Shown here piece by piece: positions 23,311-36,224 of a DNA stretch of 64,000 nt (the first letter of the stretch is position 1; every line of letters starts with the position of its first letter). The position numbers and the translations under genes are program-made. Source of the DNA: Camellia lanceoleosa (lineage: Eukaryota; Streptophyta; Magnoliopsida; Ericales; Theaceae); the NCBI GenBank assembly GCA_025200525.1, contig CM045768.1, positions 44,797,022 through 44,861,021 on the forward strand, read 5' to 3'. Below the pieces are notes generated by a model, which saw only the letters and a list, made by a program, of their open reading frames with translations, made no database searches and had not been told where the DNA came from.

Positions 23311-23960
23311 CACTACAACAAAGATAGATTTGGCGACTAACTTTTTAGTCGCTAGAGGTTCAATTTTGGTCGTCAAAACCTTTTGCCGACTAATATTTTT
23401 GCTCGCCACCTTTGTCGTTGAAAGATAGTCGGGGAAAGTAATTGACAACTAAAAAAATTTTAGTCGCTAAAAGCAAACAATTGGCAACTAATAATTTAGT
23501 CGCCAAAAGTGTTTCAACTAAATTTAACATGACATTTTCAAATGACTAATATTTTTGGTCGCCAAAACCTAAATTGTTTAGCTACTAAAAATTTAGTCGC
23601 TAAGGTCTAACATTTTTGTTTGGCTACTAATATTTTAGTCGCCTAAAGCACTTTTCAGTGACTAATATTTTTGTCGCCAAAGCTTAAATTGCTTAGCTAC
23701 TAACATTTTCGTCGCCTAAGGTCCAATATTTTCTGTTTTGGCTACTAATATTTTGGTCGCCAAAAGTGTTTTTCCTTTTTTTTTTTTTTTTTTTGGCTAC
23801 TAAATTATTAGTCACCTAAAGTCTTATTTGTTATGGCTATTAAATATTTAGTCGCCAAAAGATTTGTTTTCATTTAATTCTTTTCTTTTAATTACTAACT
23901 ATTTAGTTGGCAAAATTATTGACCTTATTTTTGGCTACCAATTTTTTAGTAGCAAAACAT
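23311..23960 (+). repeat. Left subterminal repeat region of the CACTA
   Basis: The motif TTAGTCGCCAAA and its reverse (TTTGGCGACTAA), with variants, recur roughly every 30-60 bp (for example 23330, 23362, 23460, 23508, 23592, 23638, 23752, 23850). Such subterminal motifs are the transposase-binding sites in studied CACTA elements; binding is inferred here. Confidence 0.85.
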
Positions 23961-23993
23961 CTTCTTCTTTTTTTGTTTTTTTTGTTTTTTGTT

Positions 23994-24413
23994 TGTAAAT
24001 CAAGTATAATGCAACGGGTAAAAATTTCAGATCATACCTTGATGACAGAACCTAAAACGAAGAGTCTCATGAGTAAATCACGTGCTTCAAGAATGCGAAC
24101 AATGAACCCCCAAAGAAGGGAGTGATTCCATAATATGAGTATCACCCATATAAGTCACAAAGGCAAAAAGCTTGATCGTTGTTTAATGGGAGAGAGTTAG
24201 TATGGGAAAAACATACGTTGTTTTCATTATCCCATATCCCATATATCGTATCAGACATATAGGATAAATATATCATCTATCCATATCAGTTGATATGATA
24301 GATATAATATCATGAGTGGTTATCCAAATAAGTTTTGAATTCAAATTCAAACTTATATGCATAAGGTTCAAAAGGTTCATGCGCCATGCCATATGGGCAT
24401 CCAATTTCTAACA
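23994..24413 (-). repeat. 3' LTR of the nested copia element (420 bp)
   Basis: TGTAAATCAAG on the left and CCAATTTCTAACA on the right. It aligns with 30339-30753 and less closely with 44401-44847. Confidence 0.8.
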
Positions 24414-27400
24414 TCTCCCACTCGCACATGAGTTGGCATAACACCGCCACATCTTTATCTCAATCTCCCAAAAAATGAACAATCTTATACTAGTCAATGC
24501 ACTGTGTGATCGCTGAAAACACCTGCATATAGGAGCTCTATACTAGAAACTCAAAATGAGCTAGCATAAAGAAATCAACCCAAAAAAATAAATAAATAAA
24601 TAGAAATAGTGTCTCATATACCCCAGACCGATCTAATTACACCGGTCCAAAAAACATTTTTAATCCCTCAAAAAAGAGCATGTTTGACCCTCTCAATTCT
24701 TGCAATATATTCACACTCAATCCGCTTCTCATACAGAGTGATGTGAGTTGCTGGCAGTGAATATACAACAGTGGTGTAATACTAGATGAACTTCCCTTTG
24801 CCCTCATGCCATTTAGTTTAGGATTGACCGATTTCCCAGTGATGTCCCTTAAAGCCGAATCATACATAACTGCAAGCAACATGCCAAAGTAGCAGAACAT
24901 CAACCCCTTACCTTATAACATAGTCAAAGGTCACAAAAAGGGTACATAAATGAAAGTCATATCAATAATGACACGTAAGACTCACACGGTGAGGAAACAG
25001 GGATCCATTCTCTCACCTCATTACTCGATCGTCAAGTACATATAGTATGAATACATGTTACGATGGAGTAACTCTTCCAAAAGAGTGACGTCATACTCGA
25101 TACACCGTACAGGTCTTAGTCTAGACGCTTTCTAGCGCCTAACCCGAATTCTCTATTTGCTTGCCTTCCAGGTGCCAAATGAGATCTCGCATCTAGCTAA
25201 TCATAACAAGCACGACATGGAAAGTGGGTACCAACATCCATGTTTGGTCCTTAACACGACCTCATCTTGATTGTAACCAAGGCGACATACATAGTGGATA
25301 ATTTAAGCCTTTCTTGGCTCCAAACAAAAATAAACTGCTAGTCTCATCCTTGCGCACTTCCAAGCGCCAAGGGCGATTGCTCGTGTGAGTGAGCCAATCT
25401 TGTCTGCTGACAACATCATATGCTAATCATTATGACACAAACCATAATAGTGTCAACATCTCATTATCTCACAACAAATAAGTGATCGATTTTAAAAAAC
25501 ACAACCACAATTTGTGCAATTCTAGATTCCAAACATAAGTCCTATCAGCACCTCTTGCGATAAGCGCATACAATGGAATTTACCGTGTGCACCTCACATG
25601 AAGTGATTCAAGATCACTACCTTTTGTGCAATTATCATTCTAAAGATATTTTGGTGATCAATTTGCGTTCATTCAAGATGCGCCCAACAAAACGCATTGA
25701 ATCTTACAAGGGGCGAATTTATACACTACTAGTAAAACATTCTATCCACAAACTAATGAGCAAGGTTAAGGTCTAAACTACTCAATTGACCATTTACAAA
25801 GGATAACACTCATCATGCTGAATACGCCCACATAGCGTTCTTCAGGCTCCTACAAAAAAATAGAAAGAAAAAAAGATCAAGGAATATAGGTCATCTGTTT
25901 CTTCCAAAGACAATCCAAGGATTCACTTAATAGCTAAGGCTCTGACTTTTACCGATAGGTAAGTCAATAGGTTTGCAATTTTGCATCTAGAATCATTCTA
26001 AGATATTCCTTATGTAAGTCATCAAAGACAAACCGGGAATTCTTCCAAAACAATCCATAAGGATCATACATCCGAGCATATAAATTATATAACCCATGTC
26101 CATCATATCTAAAACAGAGGACTACACACCTAGGCGGTGACAACCTTATAAATTCCTGGCTCATAATGACTAAGTAAGGAAAAACTTCTTTTGGACCATT
26201 GATCATGCTTCAGTGGTCTTCATCGATCATCATTGGCCTATCATGGCTCGACGAAATCTAAGAACCACTATTTGGATAACTGTTTTAGGCTGTAAAAGAT
26301 TTATTGGAACTAGCAACCTTTTGCGCTCCTAACTTTTCACCATAAAAGCAGAAAGTAAATCCCTATGGATCTACTTATCCAATTCTCCAACGAGAAGTTA
26401 GGTCACAACGTCCATAAATCAATGTTCCGAACTTATGTCAATCATAGCCTAAATCGAAATAACTTCACTCCCCAAAAGAAAGTCTTCTCTTGGTCTACAC
26501 CTTCCTCAATGGTGCGACTTTTCGGTATCTAGCGAGCCTTATGCCTCAACAATGACTATCCAAATTGCGCATAACTTTAGAATAGTTTCACGTCATAATG
26601 AAAGTCAACCAAATTATAGAAATGGTTAATCCTCAAAGACTTTGTCTTAAACCACGCAACATTGATCCACTTTCTAAAAACAGGGGACTAGAGCCTTTGG
26701 CATTATCCTAGGCTTTTTATCATCTTACGGAGCAATCATGAATGTTTCCCTCTTAATCACCCAGTGATGACGTGGAAAATTTTCACATTTGCTACCACGC
26801 AACTAAGAATGTAGAGTATTCTTCTCTAATGTAGTAATCCATTAGTAGGCACATCGCTCCCACTGTCCCTAGGATATTGAAAATTTCTTTCCATTCTCAA
26901 CTAGGCTACATAGAGCGCTATGCTTAGAATTCTCTATCTTATAGAGTTCCAAAACTCTATTCACGTCACATTTACTAAGAAAACTTTATGTGACTTAGTT
27001 ACACTCCCACAAATCTGCTTATCTATATGCACATGACCCGGAGGGTTTACATGACAGCATACAATAATGCGCCAAAGAATCCTAGGTCTTTACTTTGCAA
27101 ACTTATGAGAAGTAAAATAAAGATAAGTTGCTTAATGGTTACAGATCGCCTATAGATGTCTTTCTACTAATCCATTATTCAAATGGAGTGTAAAATCTGA
27201 TATGAAGGGCACTTAGTTAGGGATATAGGCAACAAACTAGTGCAATTCCCAATTGGGAAACATTTTGCGCCATCATCCACCTAACATAAACAATACTTAA
27301 TTCCTTATCTCTACTACACCATTGTGTTGTTGAGTACTAGGAATAATCAATTTTCTAAGCATCCATTTCTTTTCACAAAGCTTTCAAAAAAATAAATCAA

Positions 27401-29860
27401 ATAGATACTCGCCACCTTGGTCAAACTAAAAGTACGAAAGCTCTTATCTAATTGATCTCAATCTCATATGTGCAATGTCAAAAAACTATTTCAAAACTTT
27501 TTGACTTATGGGAGATCAAATAGTCTTAACTAAGATGCGTATCCTAATCTATAAATGTGTCGAGATTTAGGGCTAGCGATCATACCCTTACACATATCCA
27601 GTCACAAATATCATAGTGGACTAAATGCGCCAATACAAATGACCTTCTACGGCTTTCCTACTTACTTGTGCGCAACCATTGCGAACAAAGTTACACATTC
27701 ATATGAGAGCAGGATTTCACAAGCGAGTGGGCCCAAGAGGGCCTACTCAAACCATCCATGTCATCTTCTCATTAATGTGATTAAGTATAACAAACCACCG
27801 GTTTATGTCCAATGTCATAAACTAATTTCAATCATTCTAACGTGTGAGTTCTCGAAGATAAGTTTTAAAGGTTTAGGCCCAACTAGGTAATGACTCACAA
27901 CTAATTCATATTCACTAGATCATAAAAGGATGTCATGGACATATCAAGTGCACCTAAGTCGCAAATTTAACTAATAAGTGCTAATCCCCTGTACCTTCAA
28001 GTTAAATTTATTCTCCATACACTTTAATGCATCTAGTTGAAAGATGACGATACTCCTCTTGCCATTTCTATTTCTTGCTTCATAGTTACTTGCAATTAAT
28101 TCTACTATCCACAAGAAGGAGAGAATAAGCTATCAACAACTATGACAGCTCCTGAAGTAACTTAAGTGCGAATTAGGCTAAAGAGTCTAATTCAACACAA
28201 TGCTCTCACAAGCGATACGTCAAATTCTTAGAGTCATAACAACCTTATCGGCCTTAACCTTTTCATTACTATGCTGCAACGTTTGCACTTAGTGGTAAAC
28301 ATTATTTAAAAAACGTTAGCCTAGCTAAGGAATCATACAAAGAAGCACCTCATCATGTCTTACACTTAACTGTGGAAACAGTAAGTGTCCAGACTTAGAC
28401 AAGTTGACAATGCTAATGGATTTTGCAACCACTTGGCGCTAATCTTTTCACTTAGTGTTAATAGATTTTGCTGCTACTAAGCGCTAATATTTTAACTTCA
28501 AGTGATACTTCAATGCACACTATTATAGTGCGTGAAATTTTGCTCCATCCACTCCCAATAATTGGGTAGAGAGCAAAACACTGCTCATACTGGCTACTCG
28601 TCTTAGACTTAATGACTAACTTATTTAAGCTCGCATTTCTTGGATGACGTGACTTTTGAATGTTACTTCATCCAATGATGCAGCATCATTACAAGTCAAA
28701 TTACAAAGTCAATTTGCGCAGCTCAATAGTCAAGATCATATACAGATCTATTGAGGGCTTACTAATTTCACAACTCCAAAACTCGCCAATTAAAGCTACG
28801 TAGCATGCCGCTAACCATAATGCACAAATTAGTTTTTATTATGCCAAACAAAGCAACAAAACCACGGCGACTTTGAGTCATGTTTCCTTACTTTGGCTCA
28901 ATTAAGGTCTGACCTAAAGTCTCCAAGACTTTTGCGCATCTAAAGAATAGGATTACATTGTTCACATTTGAATATCTCTACTAAGTCTAGGTCAACCAAA
29001 TATACTTCCATAAGCTAAGTCAATTTAGAGAGAAATTCGCATTGGGATTAATTTGATTAGTATAATATAATTTTGCCACAAAAATCTAAATTAAATAGTG
29101 ACAATATTACACAAGTTGCAAGATTGAAAATCCGCTATACTAGTAATCATCTCTTGCGCCACAGGTGACAATTATCCAAAATTTAATTTAATTTATGCGT
29201 AAAATATTAGTTTTTGGGAGTAAATCTATAAAGATTTCTCTCAACCGAACAACCTCCCATTAACTATGGCATGTCTAAAAGCATGATAAAATATTTTAAT
29301 TCCATATAATAGCATCATAATGTAGATTCACAATCAACTCATACTATGTTACAATTAATAATGGAATTTAAACAAATAAAAAACTAAGCATGTTTCTCTA
29401 ATCACAACATATTACAAACCCTAAAAATAATAATATGTTGTATTTAATATTCAAATTATGCCATAACAGAATGTACATCGCTCAAATTTTCAAATTTTAA
29501 ATAACTAATAAACACACATAAAATTAGAAATAAATATTCGAATCCGTAAACTGAAAAAAATACACCAAGAATAGTAAACCTTTGCAGAGTTTAAAATAAA
29601 AATTTCAACCCCGTAAAATTAGTCATGCAATACTGTACATTTTAAAGCAGAAATAATGAATTATTATTTTAGGAAAAATATTTTTTATTTTCATAAAATT
29701 TTAAAAATTTTATAGAAGATAAAAAATATAATTCTTAGTATAACAGTACCAACCACGCTTAAAACAAACCTATAATGAATTACTTATGACCATTTAACGC
29801 AATTCTGGATTAAAAAAAACAACGTAACCTTACATCCAAATGCCAAACCAACAAGTCGGT
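24414..29860 (-). pseudogene. Remains of the nested copia gag-pol
   Basis: Nucleotide similarity to the better-preserved copia at 44848-50040 shows the order 3' region, RNase H, RT, integrase, gag on the - strand. The longest open piece (26206-25964) covers the RT region but is full of replacements. The translated domains are not recognisable without that comparison. Inactive. Confidence 0.65.
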
Positions 29861-30100
29861 GTGGAGAACGGTAGCCGCTGCTCGCCTTAGAGTGCGGCTC
29901 AACACGCGGCTCGCATGCGCATAAGCAGACGCGCAGGATGGTGCGCGGCTAATCGCCAAGACGTGATGGCGCGGACAACGCGCTTGGCAGCGGGTGAAAA
30001 TTGCACCTGGCACGTGGAAGTCGCTGACGGCATCAGATGGCGCGTGCGGACCACACGCCACCTTCCAGGGTATTTTCTGGTCCATTTTTGGTATTGCCGA
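29861..30100 (-). other. GC-rich 5' leader of the nested copia element
   Basis: A GC-rich island in otherwise AT-rich DNA, between gag and the primer-binding site. It shares blocks such as GGCGCGTGC, CCACACGCC and CCTTCCAGGGT with the leader at 51010-51250. Reading frames on both strands here are products of the GC content, not recognised proteins. Confidence 0.65.
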
Positions 30101-30325
30101 ACTCCATTTTTTTAAAATAAAAACATTTATGGTCTCAAAAATGACATTTAATGAACATAAAAATTGAGGTATATTACACTCTCAATCTAATGAAAGTGGA
30201 AGTGCAGAAACCCTGCACTTTTTCTTCCTCCTTTGTTAATTTTCATGCATATATCGTATATGTATATTTATATAAAATTATACACATTTTAATGCCTAAA
30301 AATAAGCACGAAAATATCCATTAAT

Positions 30326-30337
30326 GCTCTGATACCA
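30326..30337 (-). other. Primer-binding site of the nested copia element
   Basis: GCTCTGATACCA on the + strand, one base from the 5' LTR end at 30339. Initiator tRNA-Met type. Confidence 0.8.
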
Positions 30338-30338
30338 A

Positions 30339-30753
30339 TGTAAATCAATAACGCAGTGGGTAAAAATTTTAGATCATACCTTAATAATAGAACCTGAAGC
30401 GAAGAATCTCGTGAGTAAATCACGTGCTTCAAGATTGCGAACAGTGAACCCCCAGCAGTGGAGTGATACCACAATATGAGTATTACCCACACAAATCACA
30501 GTACAAAAAGCTTGATCGTTGTTTAATGGGAGAGAGTCAGTATGGAAAAAACATACGTTGTTTTCATTATCCCATATTCCATATATCGTATCAGACATAT
30601 AGGATAAATATATCATCTATCCATATCAGTTGATATGATAGATATAATATCATGAGTGGTTATCTAAATAAGTTTTGAATTCAAATTCAAACTTATATGG
30701 ATAAGGTTCAAAAGGTTCATAGGTCATGTCACATGGGCACCCAATTTCTAACA
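30339..30753 (-). repeat. 5' LTR of the nested copia element (415 bp)
   Basis: TGTAAATCAATAACGC to CCAATTTCTAACA. It pairs with 23994-24413 and differs from it by many substitutions and small indels, consistent with an old insertion. Confidence 0.8.
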
Positions 30754-30764
30754 AATTTGTCCAC

Positions 30765-31975
30765 GCCTACAACCTGTATATATTCCATGCAACCTGTACG
30801 ATATATACAAACTTGTTTATACATATATTATCACTCATTCAACAATCTACATCCATTTCACTTCTGATCATCTAAAAATTAATACCTTCAAATGTCAATA
30901 ATTCCATACAAATCAAATCAAACCAAACCAAATCAAATCAAGCCTTAAGTCCCATCAAATGGGGTCGGCTTCCATACAAATCAAATACATTAATTCTAAT
31001 TTAAAATAATAATTCCATACATAACATAAATGATCATAGGGAAATTTCATCCTCCGAATACAAAAATATATTTACTACTATGCCAAATTACCATTTGGCA
31101 TGTTACAAAATACCATGGTAATATGTACCACGACAAAAGGTAATCAATAGATCATGACATCAATTATCTGTTCGAAGGCAAAAATATTATGTATCTCGCC
31201 AAAAGTATTCTGCACAATTAATACAAACCTACACAAAAAGTAGAAGACGACAAAAATGCAGGAGTTTAAAAAAGTGTAAATTGTCATCCGTCCACAAAAA
31301 TAGAATATCTACAACTCCATGCCAAAAGCCATCTACAAAAAAAAATAAATAAATAAATAAATAAATACACCAATTAGTTCCATATATAGCATTTGAGCAT
31401 AATGCCACACCCCTTGCAACTGTAATAGAACTTTATCCTAACATTCGTAATTTGATATTGGTTTAACAATTTTTTGCCTCATTACTTTTCCTCAAACAAG
31501 GCTAGAGTAGCTTCTGTTTTCTTCCATCGCCAAAACATCATTTGACGTTCATTGTTTGGTAGGGTTGATAACATTTTAGTCACTGAAATATGTACTTCCT
31601 TTTTGAGTACGAATTGTCGAGTTGCCAAAAAATGGTCTTATGTTTTATCACAAAATTGTAATTTCTCCACAACCTGTCTATATTTTGTACAACCTGTAGT
31701 ATGTATATAAACAAACCAATACATATTTTATCAATCATTCCATAATCCAAATTACTTCCATCCATCCAAAAATGAATAACTGTAAATGTACATATTCCAT
31801 ACAAACCAACTATTGTCCAAACTAAAATTATACTTCTCCACAAAATAGAGAAGCATACAAAAATCTAACCATCCATATACAAAAAAATATATTTAGTACC
31901 ATGTGAAATGTCCATTTGGTGTGGTAGAAATTACCATCGTAATCTGTACCACGACAAAAGGTGATCTAGATGCCA
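30765..31975 (+). repeat. Pair of diverged direct repeats ~900 bp apart in the CACTA
   Basis: About 30765-31165 and about 31667-31975 align: CAACCTGTATATATTCC against CAACCTGTCTATATTTT, and TGTACCACGACAAAAGGT at both distal ends. The second copy leads directly into the tandem array. Nothing recognisable as coding. Confidence 0.7.
30902..30986 (-). mobile_element. Severely truncated Au-like SINE with 17-bp target duplications
   Basis: TTCCATACAAATCAAAT occurs at 30902-30918 and again at 30970-30986. The about 51 bp between, read on the - strand, carry AGCCGACCCCATTTGATGGG then AAGGCTTG and an irregular T-rich tail, resembling the 3' end of Au-type plant SINEs. The 5' tRNA-like part is absent. 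The family call rests on memory of the consensus. Confidence 0.55.
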
Positions 31976-31989
31976 TGCCAAGAACTATC

Positions 31990-33665
31990 GCTAGATTGCA
32001 AAAGTTATCAGACAAAAGCTGGTTGTCACATCTGTACGGTGGTTTGTGGGCCGATTCACATTTTTGCCCCCTTAACGCCTTTTTTAAGTTTAAGTTTAAG
32101 ATTTTCAAATCTAACTCCCAAGCTACATGTGCTAATTACATTCCGTCTATTGTCACAAGTCCTATTTGTTGTGAGAAAGCTAGTTGTGATATCTGTACGG
32201 TGGTTTGGGGGCTGTTTTGCATTTTTGCCACTTTAACGCCTTTTTTCGTTAAGTTTAAAGCATTTTCGCTCTAACTCTCAACTCCACACGTGCAATGACA
32301 GTTTGTCTATTGTCATTAGTCCTATTTTTCATGAGGAAGTCGTTTGTGACATCCATATGGTGGTTCGGGGCCGATTCACATTTTCGCTTAATTTACGCCT
32401 TTTCGCTTAAGTTTACATGCGCTCTAACTCAAGCTACACTTGCTAATTACATTCGCCTATTGTCACAGTCCTATTTGTCGTGAGGAAGTCGTTGTGACAT
32501 CCGTGATGCTGGTTCAAGGGTCGATTTGCATTTTCCCCTTAACGCCTTTTTTCGGTTAAGTTTAAGTTTTATTTAACTCCCAACCTACACGCAAATAAAA
32601 GTCCGCTTTGTTTTCACTAGTCCTATTTTTCATGGGGAAGCTGTCAGACATCCGTATAGTGGTTCAAGGGCCGATTCACATTTTCGCCCATTTACGCCTT
32701 TTTTTCACTAAGTTTAAGGCTTTTGATTAACTCCCAAGCTACGTGCTAATTACATTTCGCCTATTGTCACAGTCCTATTTGTCGTGAGGAAACTAGTTGT
32801 GACATTTGTAGAGTGGTTCGAGGGCTGTTTTGCATTTTCGCCCCCTTAACGCCCTTTTTCGGTTAAGTTTAAGGCGTTTTCGGCTATAACTCCCAACCTA
32901 CACGTGCTAATGATAGTCCATTTATTGTCACCAGTCCTATTTTTCATGAGGAAGCTGGTTGTGACATCCGTAAGGTGGTTCGGGGGGCCGATTCGCATTT
33001 TCGCCCCCTTTGCGCCCTTTTTCAGTTAAGTTTAAGGCGTTTTCGACTCTAACTCTCAACCTACACGTGCTAATTACATTTTGTCTGTTGTTACGTGTTT
33101 TATTTTTCATGAGGAAGTTGGTTGTGACATCCGTATGGTGGTTCAGGTCGATTTGCATTTTTGCCCTCTTAACGCCTTTTTTCGCTTAAGTTTATGCTTG
33201 GTTCTTACTCCCAACCTACACGTGCTAATGACAGTCCGTCTATTGTCACAGGTCCTATTTGTTGTGAGGAAGCTAGTTGTAACATCTGTACGGTTGTTCA
33301 GGAGCTATTTTGCATTTTCGCCCCCTTAACGCCCTTTTTCGGTTAAGTTGAAGGCATTTTCGGCTCTAACTCCTAACCTACACATGCTAATTATATTTTG
33401 TCTGTTGTCAAAGGTCCTATTTTTCGTGAGGAAGCTGGTTGTGACATCAGTACGGTGGTTCGGGGGCTGTTTTGCATTTTCGCCCCCTTAATACCCTTTT
33501 TCAGTTAAGTTAAAGGCGTTTTCGGCTCTAATTCCCAATCTACACGTGCTAATTACATTTCGTCTGTTGTCATAGGTCTTATTTGTCATGGAAAAGCTGG
33601 TTTTGATATCCGTACAGTGGTTCGGGGGCTGTTTTGCATTTTCGCCTCCTTAACGCCCTTGTTTA
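31990..33665 (+). repeat. Tandem array, ~147-171-bp monomers, about 11 copies in two alternating types
   Basis: A landmark CCTATTT plus GTGAGGAAGC recurs near 32160, 32319, 32469, 32621, 32775, 32936, 33098, 33245, 33416 and 33576. Monomers share AACGCC, GTTAAGTTTAAG and CTACACGTGCTAAT. Two versions alternate over the first part: one with TTTGTTGTGAGG and CTGTTTTGCATTTT, the other with TTTTTCATGAGG and CCGATTCACATTTT, suggesting a roughly 310-bp dimeric unit. Short reading frames across it are repeat artefacts. Confidence 0.9.
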
Positions 33666-34959
33666 AATAAATTTTATTAAAGAAAGCTACATAGGTTTGT
33701 CTCTAGGTATCTGATTCCTTTAATTTAACTTGATATCCAAGTACATTACAAAATATTCCTATTTCTTAACAACTAGAATAGAATGGTATGCACAATATGC
33801 CATAAACCATTTTATTCCTATTTTCTGTATAGTTTTATGATTAACTCGAATTGGTAAGTATGTTTGTAGGTGAATGTCTAGTTACACATATTGTCTACAT
33901 ATCTCATACTCATATCCTTATCCAAGTATAATGTTTGACAGTGATACTCTATGCATTTAGAAAAGGATAAATTACATGGACCTCTTCTAAAGTTTACAAA
34001 AAACACAAGCATTAATTTTAGTACATTTAGTAAGACTAAATGTACCGAAATTAATACAAATAGTGCAAAGATACATGATACTCCTACCCTCATCATCTCA
34101 TAAAATCCACTAAGTTGGTAATTTTAGTGTGTAGTACGCAAGTTGGAACTTTATTCATCATGACTAATGCTATACAGTTGCATTTCATGGAATAATAACA
34201 AGCATGTTTAGTGATAAATGAACTTAAAATATGCAACAGAGGAGCACACAATGTAGAACTTTTTGTTGAATTTGAACTATAAGAGATGCTATATATCATA
34301 TGTCATCATGAGCCTGCAACAATATGTTTTGGTAAACAAATGCATTTTTCACCATAGATGCAACACCAACATTTTGCCAGCAAAACTTACAATTATGTCT
34401 TTAAAGTTCACAATTAGCATCAAGAAGCCTTAAAGGAAAAAAAATACATAACTTGCTTCTTCGCTTCCACGCTTTAATTCACCTTATAGTTCTAAAGAAT
34501 TGAAAAATGTAGTAAATTAGTTCAACAAGTGTTTATGACTTGGACACACATAACTGATCATAAACATCATGAATCTCAACCAATCAACCACTATTCAAAT
34601 GGGACGTGATGTAGGCGTAAAAACGTAAATATTAACATACTATCTGATAAGGACAACCAAATTAATACATAAAGATGTATATCTTGCTTTCCTTGCATGA
34701 TATCTTGCTTACAAATGTAAACAAATTGGATAGCACAAAGTGAGATTCTTTCATACATAACTCACAGTGATGTCCACCTTGGAGCCAAATAAATTAGTAT
34801 ACATCTAAAGTGACATTTGCATCGTATAGTACTTGAATACAGAGCACGCTAATAACAGCCAACATCTATTTGACATGCTAGTAGATCAGCCAGCATTCAC
34901 CATGTAGTCTAGATACGTAAGTAGGAAAGTCTTGGAAGAAATTATGCTTAATAAATGAT
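33666..34959. other. CACTA interior, nothing recognised
   Basis: AT-rich sequence between the tandem array and the MSH7 fragment. Short frames on the - strand (34299-33878) have no recognisable domain and do not resemble later MSH7 exons. Confidence 0.5.
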
Positions 34960-36224
34960 AAAAAAGCAAACTTGGTAGTTGGGAAGTCACTTTCTATAGC
35001 TGCCTCAAATTGAGCAAGAATTTATCAAGCCCATCATTACCATTTAGCAATGGAAGCTTTAGAACTTTTGATAATGATAAGATCATACGCCCCTCATTCT
35101 ACAAAAGTATCAACAAATCCATTCCAACACGTAGACCTTTAACAAGAGCCCCAAACTTTTTTACCTGTGCCATAAGCAAACAAATATATATTCTGATCAA
35201 ACAAAAAGAATTGATATAAAATGATTTTTTTCCTACAAACTAATAAAAGATATATTCTAATCATCTTTGTATACTAGTATGTATAATTTCAAGAATTATT
35301 AATGAGTTAACAAAGGCCACACACGCTACTAGGCCAAAACCTAAATAAATGGTTACCACATAATGCACCAATAGAAGAACACCATTACTATCGTCCCATG
35401 TTAGAAGTAGACAAGACTTACTTGTCGCTTCAAAACTTTTCGCCAATCAAAGGCAAGACAAGTGAAGCAGATGATGAAAGCTAGCCTTAACCCGCCCAAG
35501 CAACCCGTCCAAGTCTAGACGCTACGAAGATATTGAGCAATGAGTAACATAAATTAATGTGCCATTAGCTCAGAATAACATTAAGCCTACAGTTGATTTG
35601 CTCTACATCTTTTAGAGGATGATAGATCCAATTCTTTAAAAGCCGCCTACCAGATGATGTCAAACAGTTATTAAGATAATTGTAAAGTGTACCTGAAACT
35701 TGAATAAAAGAAACTTAAAAGAGTATAACTAAGAAAACAAAACTATTAACTATAAGGCACGACCTCTGAAACTAAGTATCATTATTGAAGGTAAGTTTAT
35801 GAACACTTGCCTGATGGACCACCATCAGCATTATTACCAAAAATCTCAAGATTAACCAGTGTCTGCCCATCCATTCTGAGGCAACCCTTATAGACTTGGT
35901 ATGGTCGAATATCTCTGTTATGCAAAACATCATCTAACTGCCCAAAAGTGAAAAGTGTCAGTCGTTGAAAGTACCACATATAATAATACTATCAGTAGAA
36001 AAAAATGCAACAGGAAAAAGCTTACCATCGCCCCGATAGATGACTAATAAGTCCACCAAGAGCACATAATCCAAGATCATGGTGCATAACACCATCAAAA
36101 GTATGATCCCATGTATTGCTAGACCCTTTGAAGTATCCCTTCAACTAAATTAGATTTCTAACTTCAGAAGCATTCACCAAATCAATGGTTGGTTGTACGG
36201 GAGTCAGTTGTGATGCAGTGCATC
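34960..36224 (-). pseudogene. MSH7: Captured MSH7 gene fragment (four exons with introns)
   Basis: MSH7 is the plant-specific MutS homologue that pairs with MSH2 in mismatch repair. The - strand holds four consecutive exon-like blocks: 36224-36026 (SQLTPVQPTID ... LKGYFKGSSN ... LCALGGLI), 35937-35811 (YKGCLRMDGQTLVNLEIF), 35692-35422 (TLYNYLNNC ... RRLLKNWIYHPLKDVE), and 35164 to about 34960 (FGALVKGLRVGMDLLILL ... LNGNDGLDKF). They correspond to the MutS core after the connector; the ATPase domain and N-terminus are absent. Splice sites remain (AG acceptors, GTAAG donors at the first and third blocks) except a GC donor after the second. In-frame stops (one where Gln is expected), and at least one 1-bp deletion in the last block, show it is dead. 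It lies well inside the CACTA ends. Confidence 0.85.

Larger units (their letters stand above)
23994..30753 (-). mobile_element. Heavily decayed Ty1/copia element nested in the CACTA
   Basis: Two related LTRs (23994-24413 and 30339-30753), a primer-binding site at 30326-30337 and a polypurine tract GTGGGAGA next to the left LTR define a - strand copia element. The interior follows the 44401-51910 element segment by segment. For example, 26101-26270 matches 46891-47110 and 26690-26780 matches 47545-47635. Almost no open frame survives. I see no clean 5-bp target duplication (TTGTT on the left, AATTT on the right), so one flank may have changed since insertion. Confidence 0.8.

Noticed and set aside
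29810..30115. Overlapping frames on both strands with Arg/Ala-rich translations
   Set aside because: They come from the GC-rich copia leader and are not conserved as protein in the leader at 51010-51250.
23989..30758. Target duplication for the inner copia element
   Set aside because: TTGTT and AATTT do not match, and shifted alignments are forced. The element call rests on the LTR pair and primer-binding site instead.
31990..33665. CRISPR-like repeat array
   Set aside because: Units are long, contiguous and without unique spacers, there are no cas genes, and the DNA is plant nuclear. It is a tandem satellite-like array.
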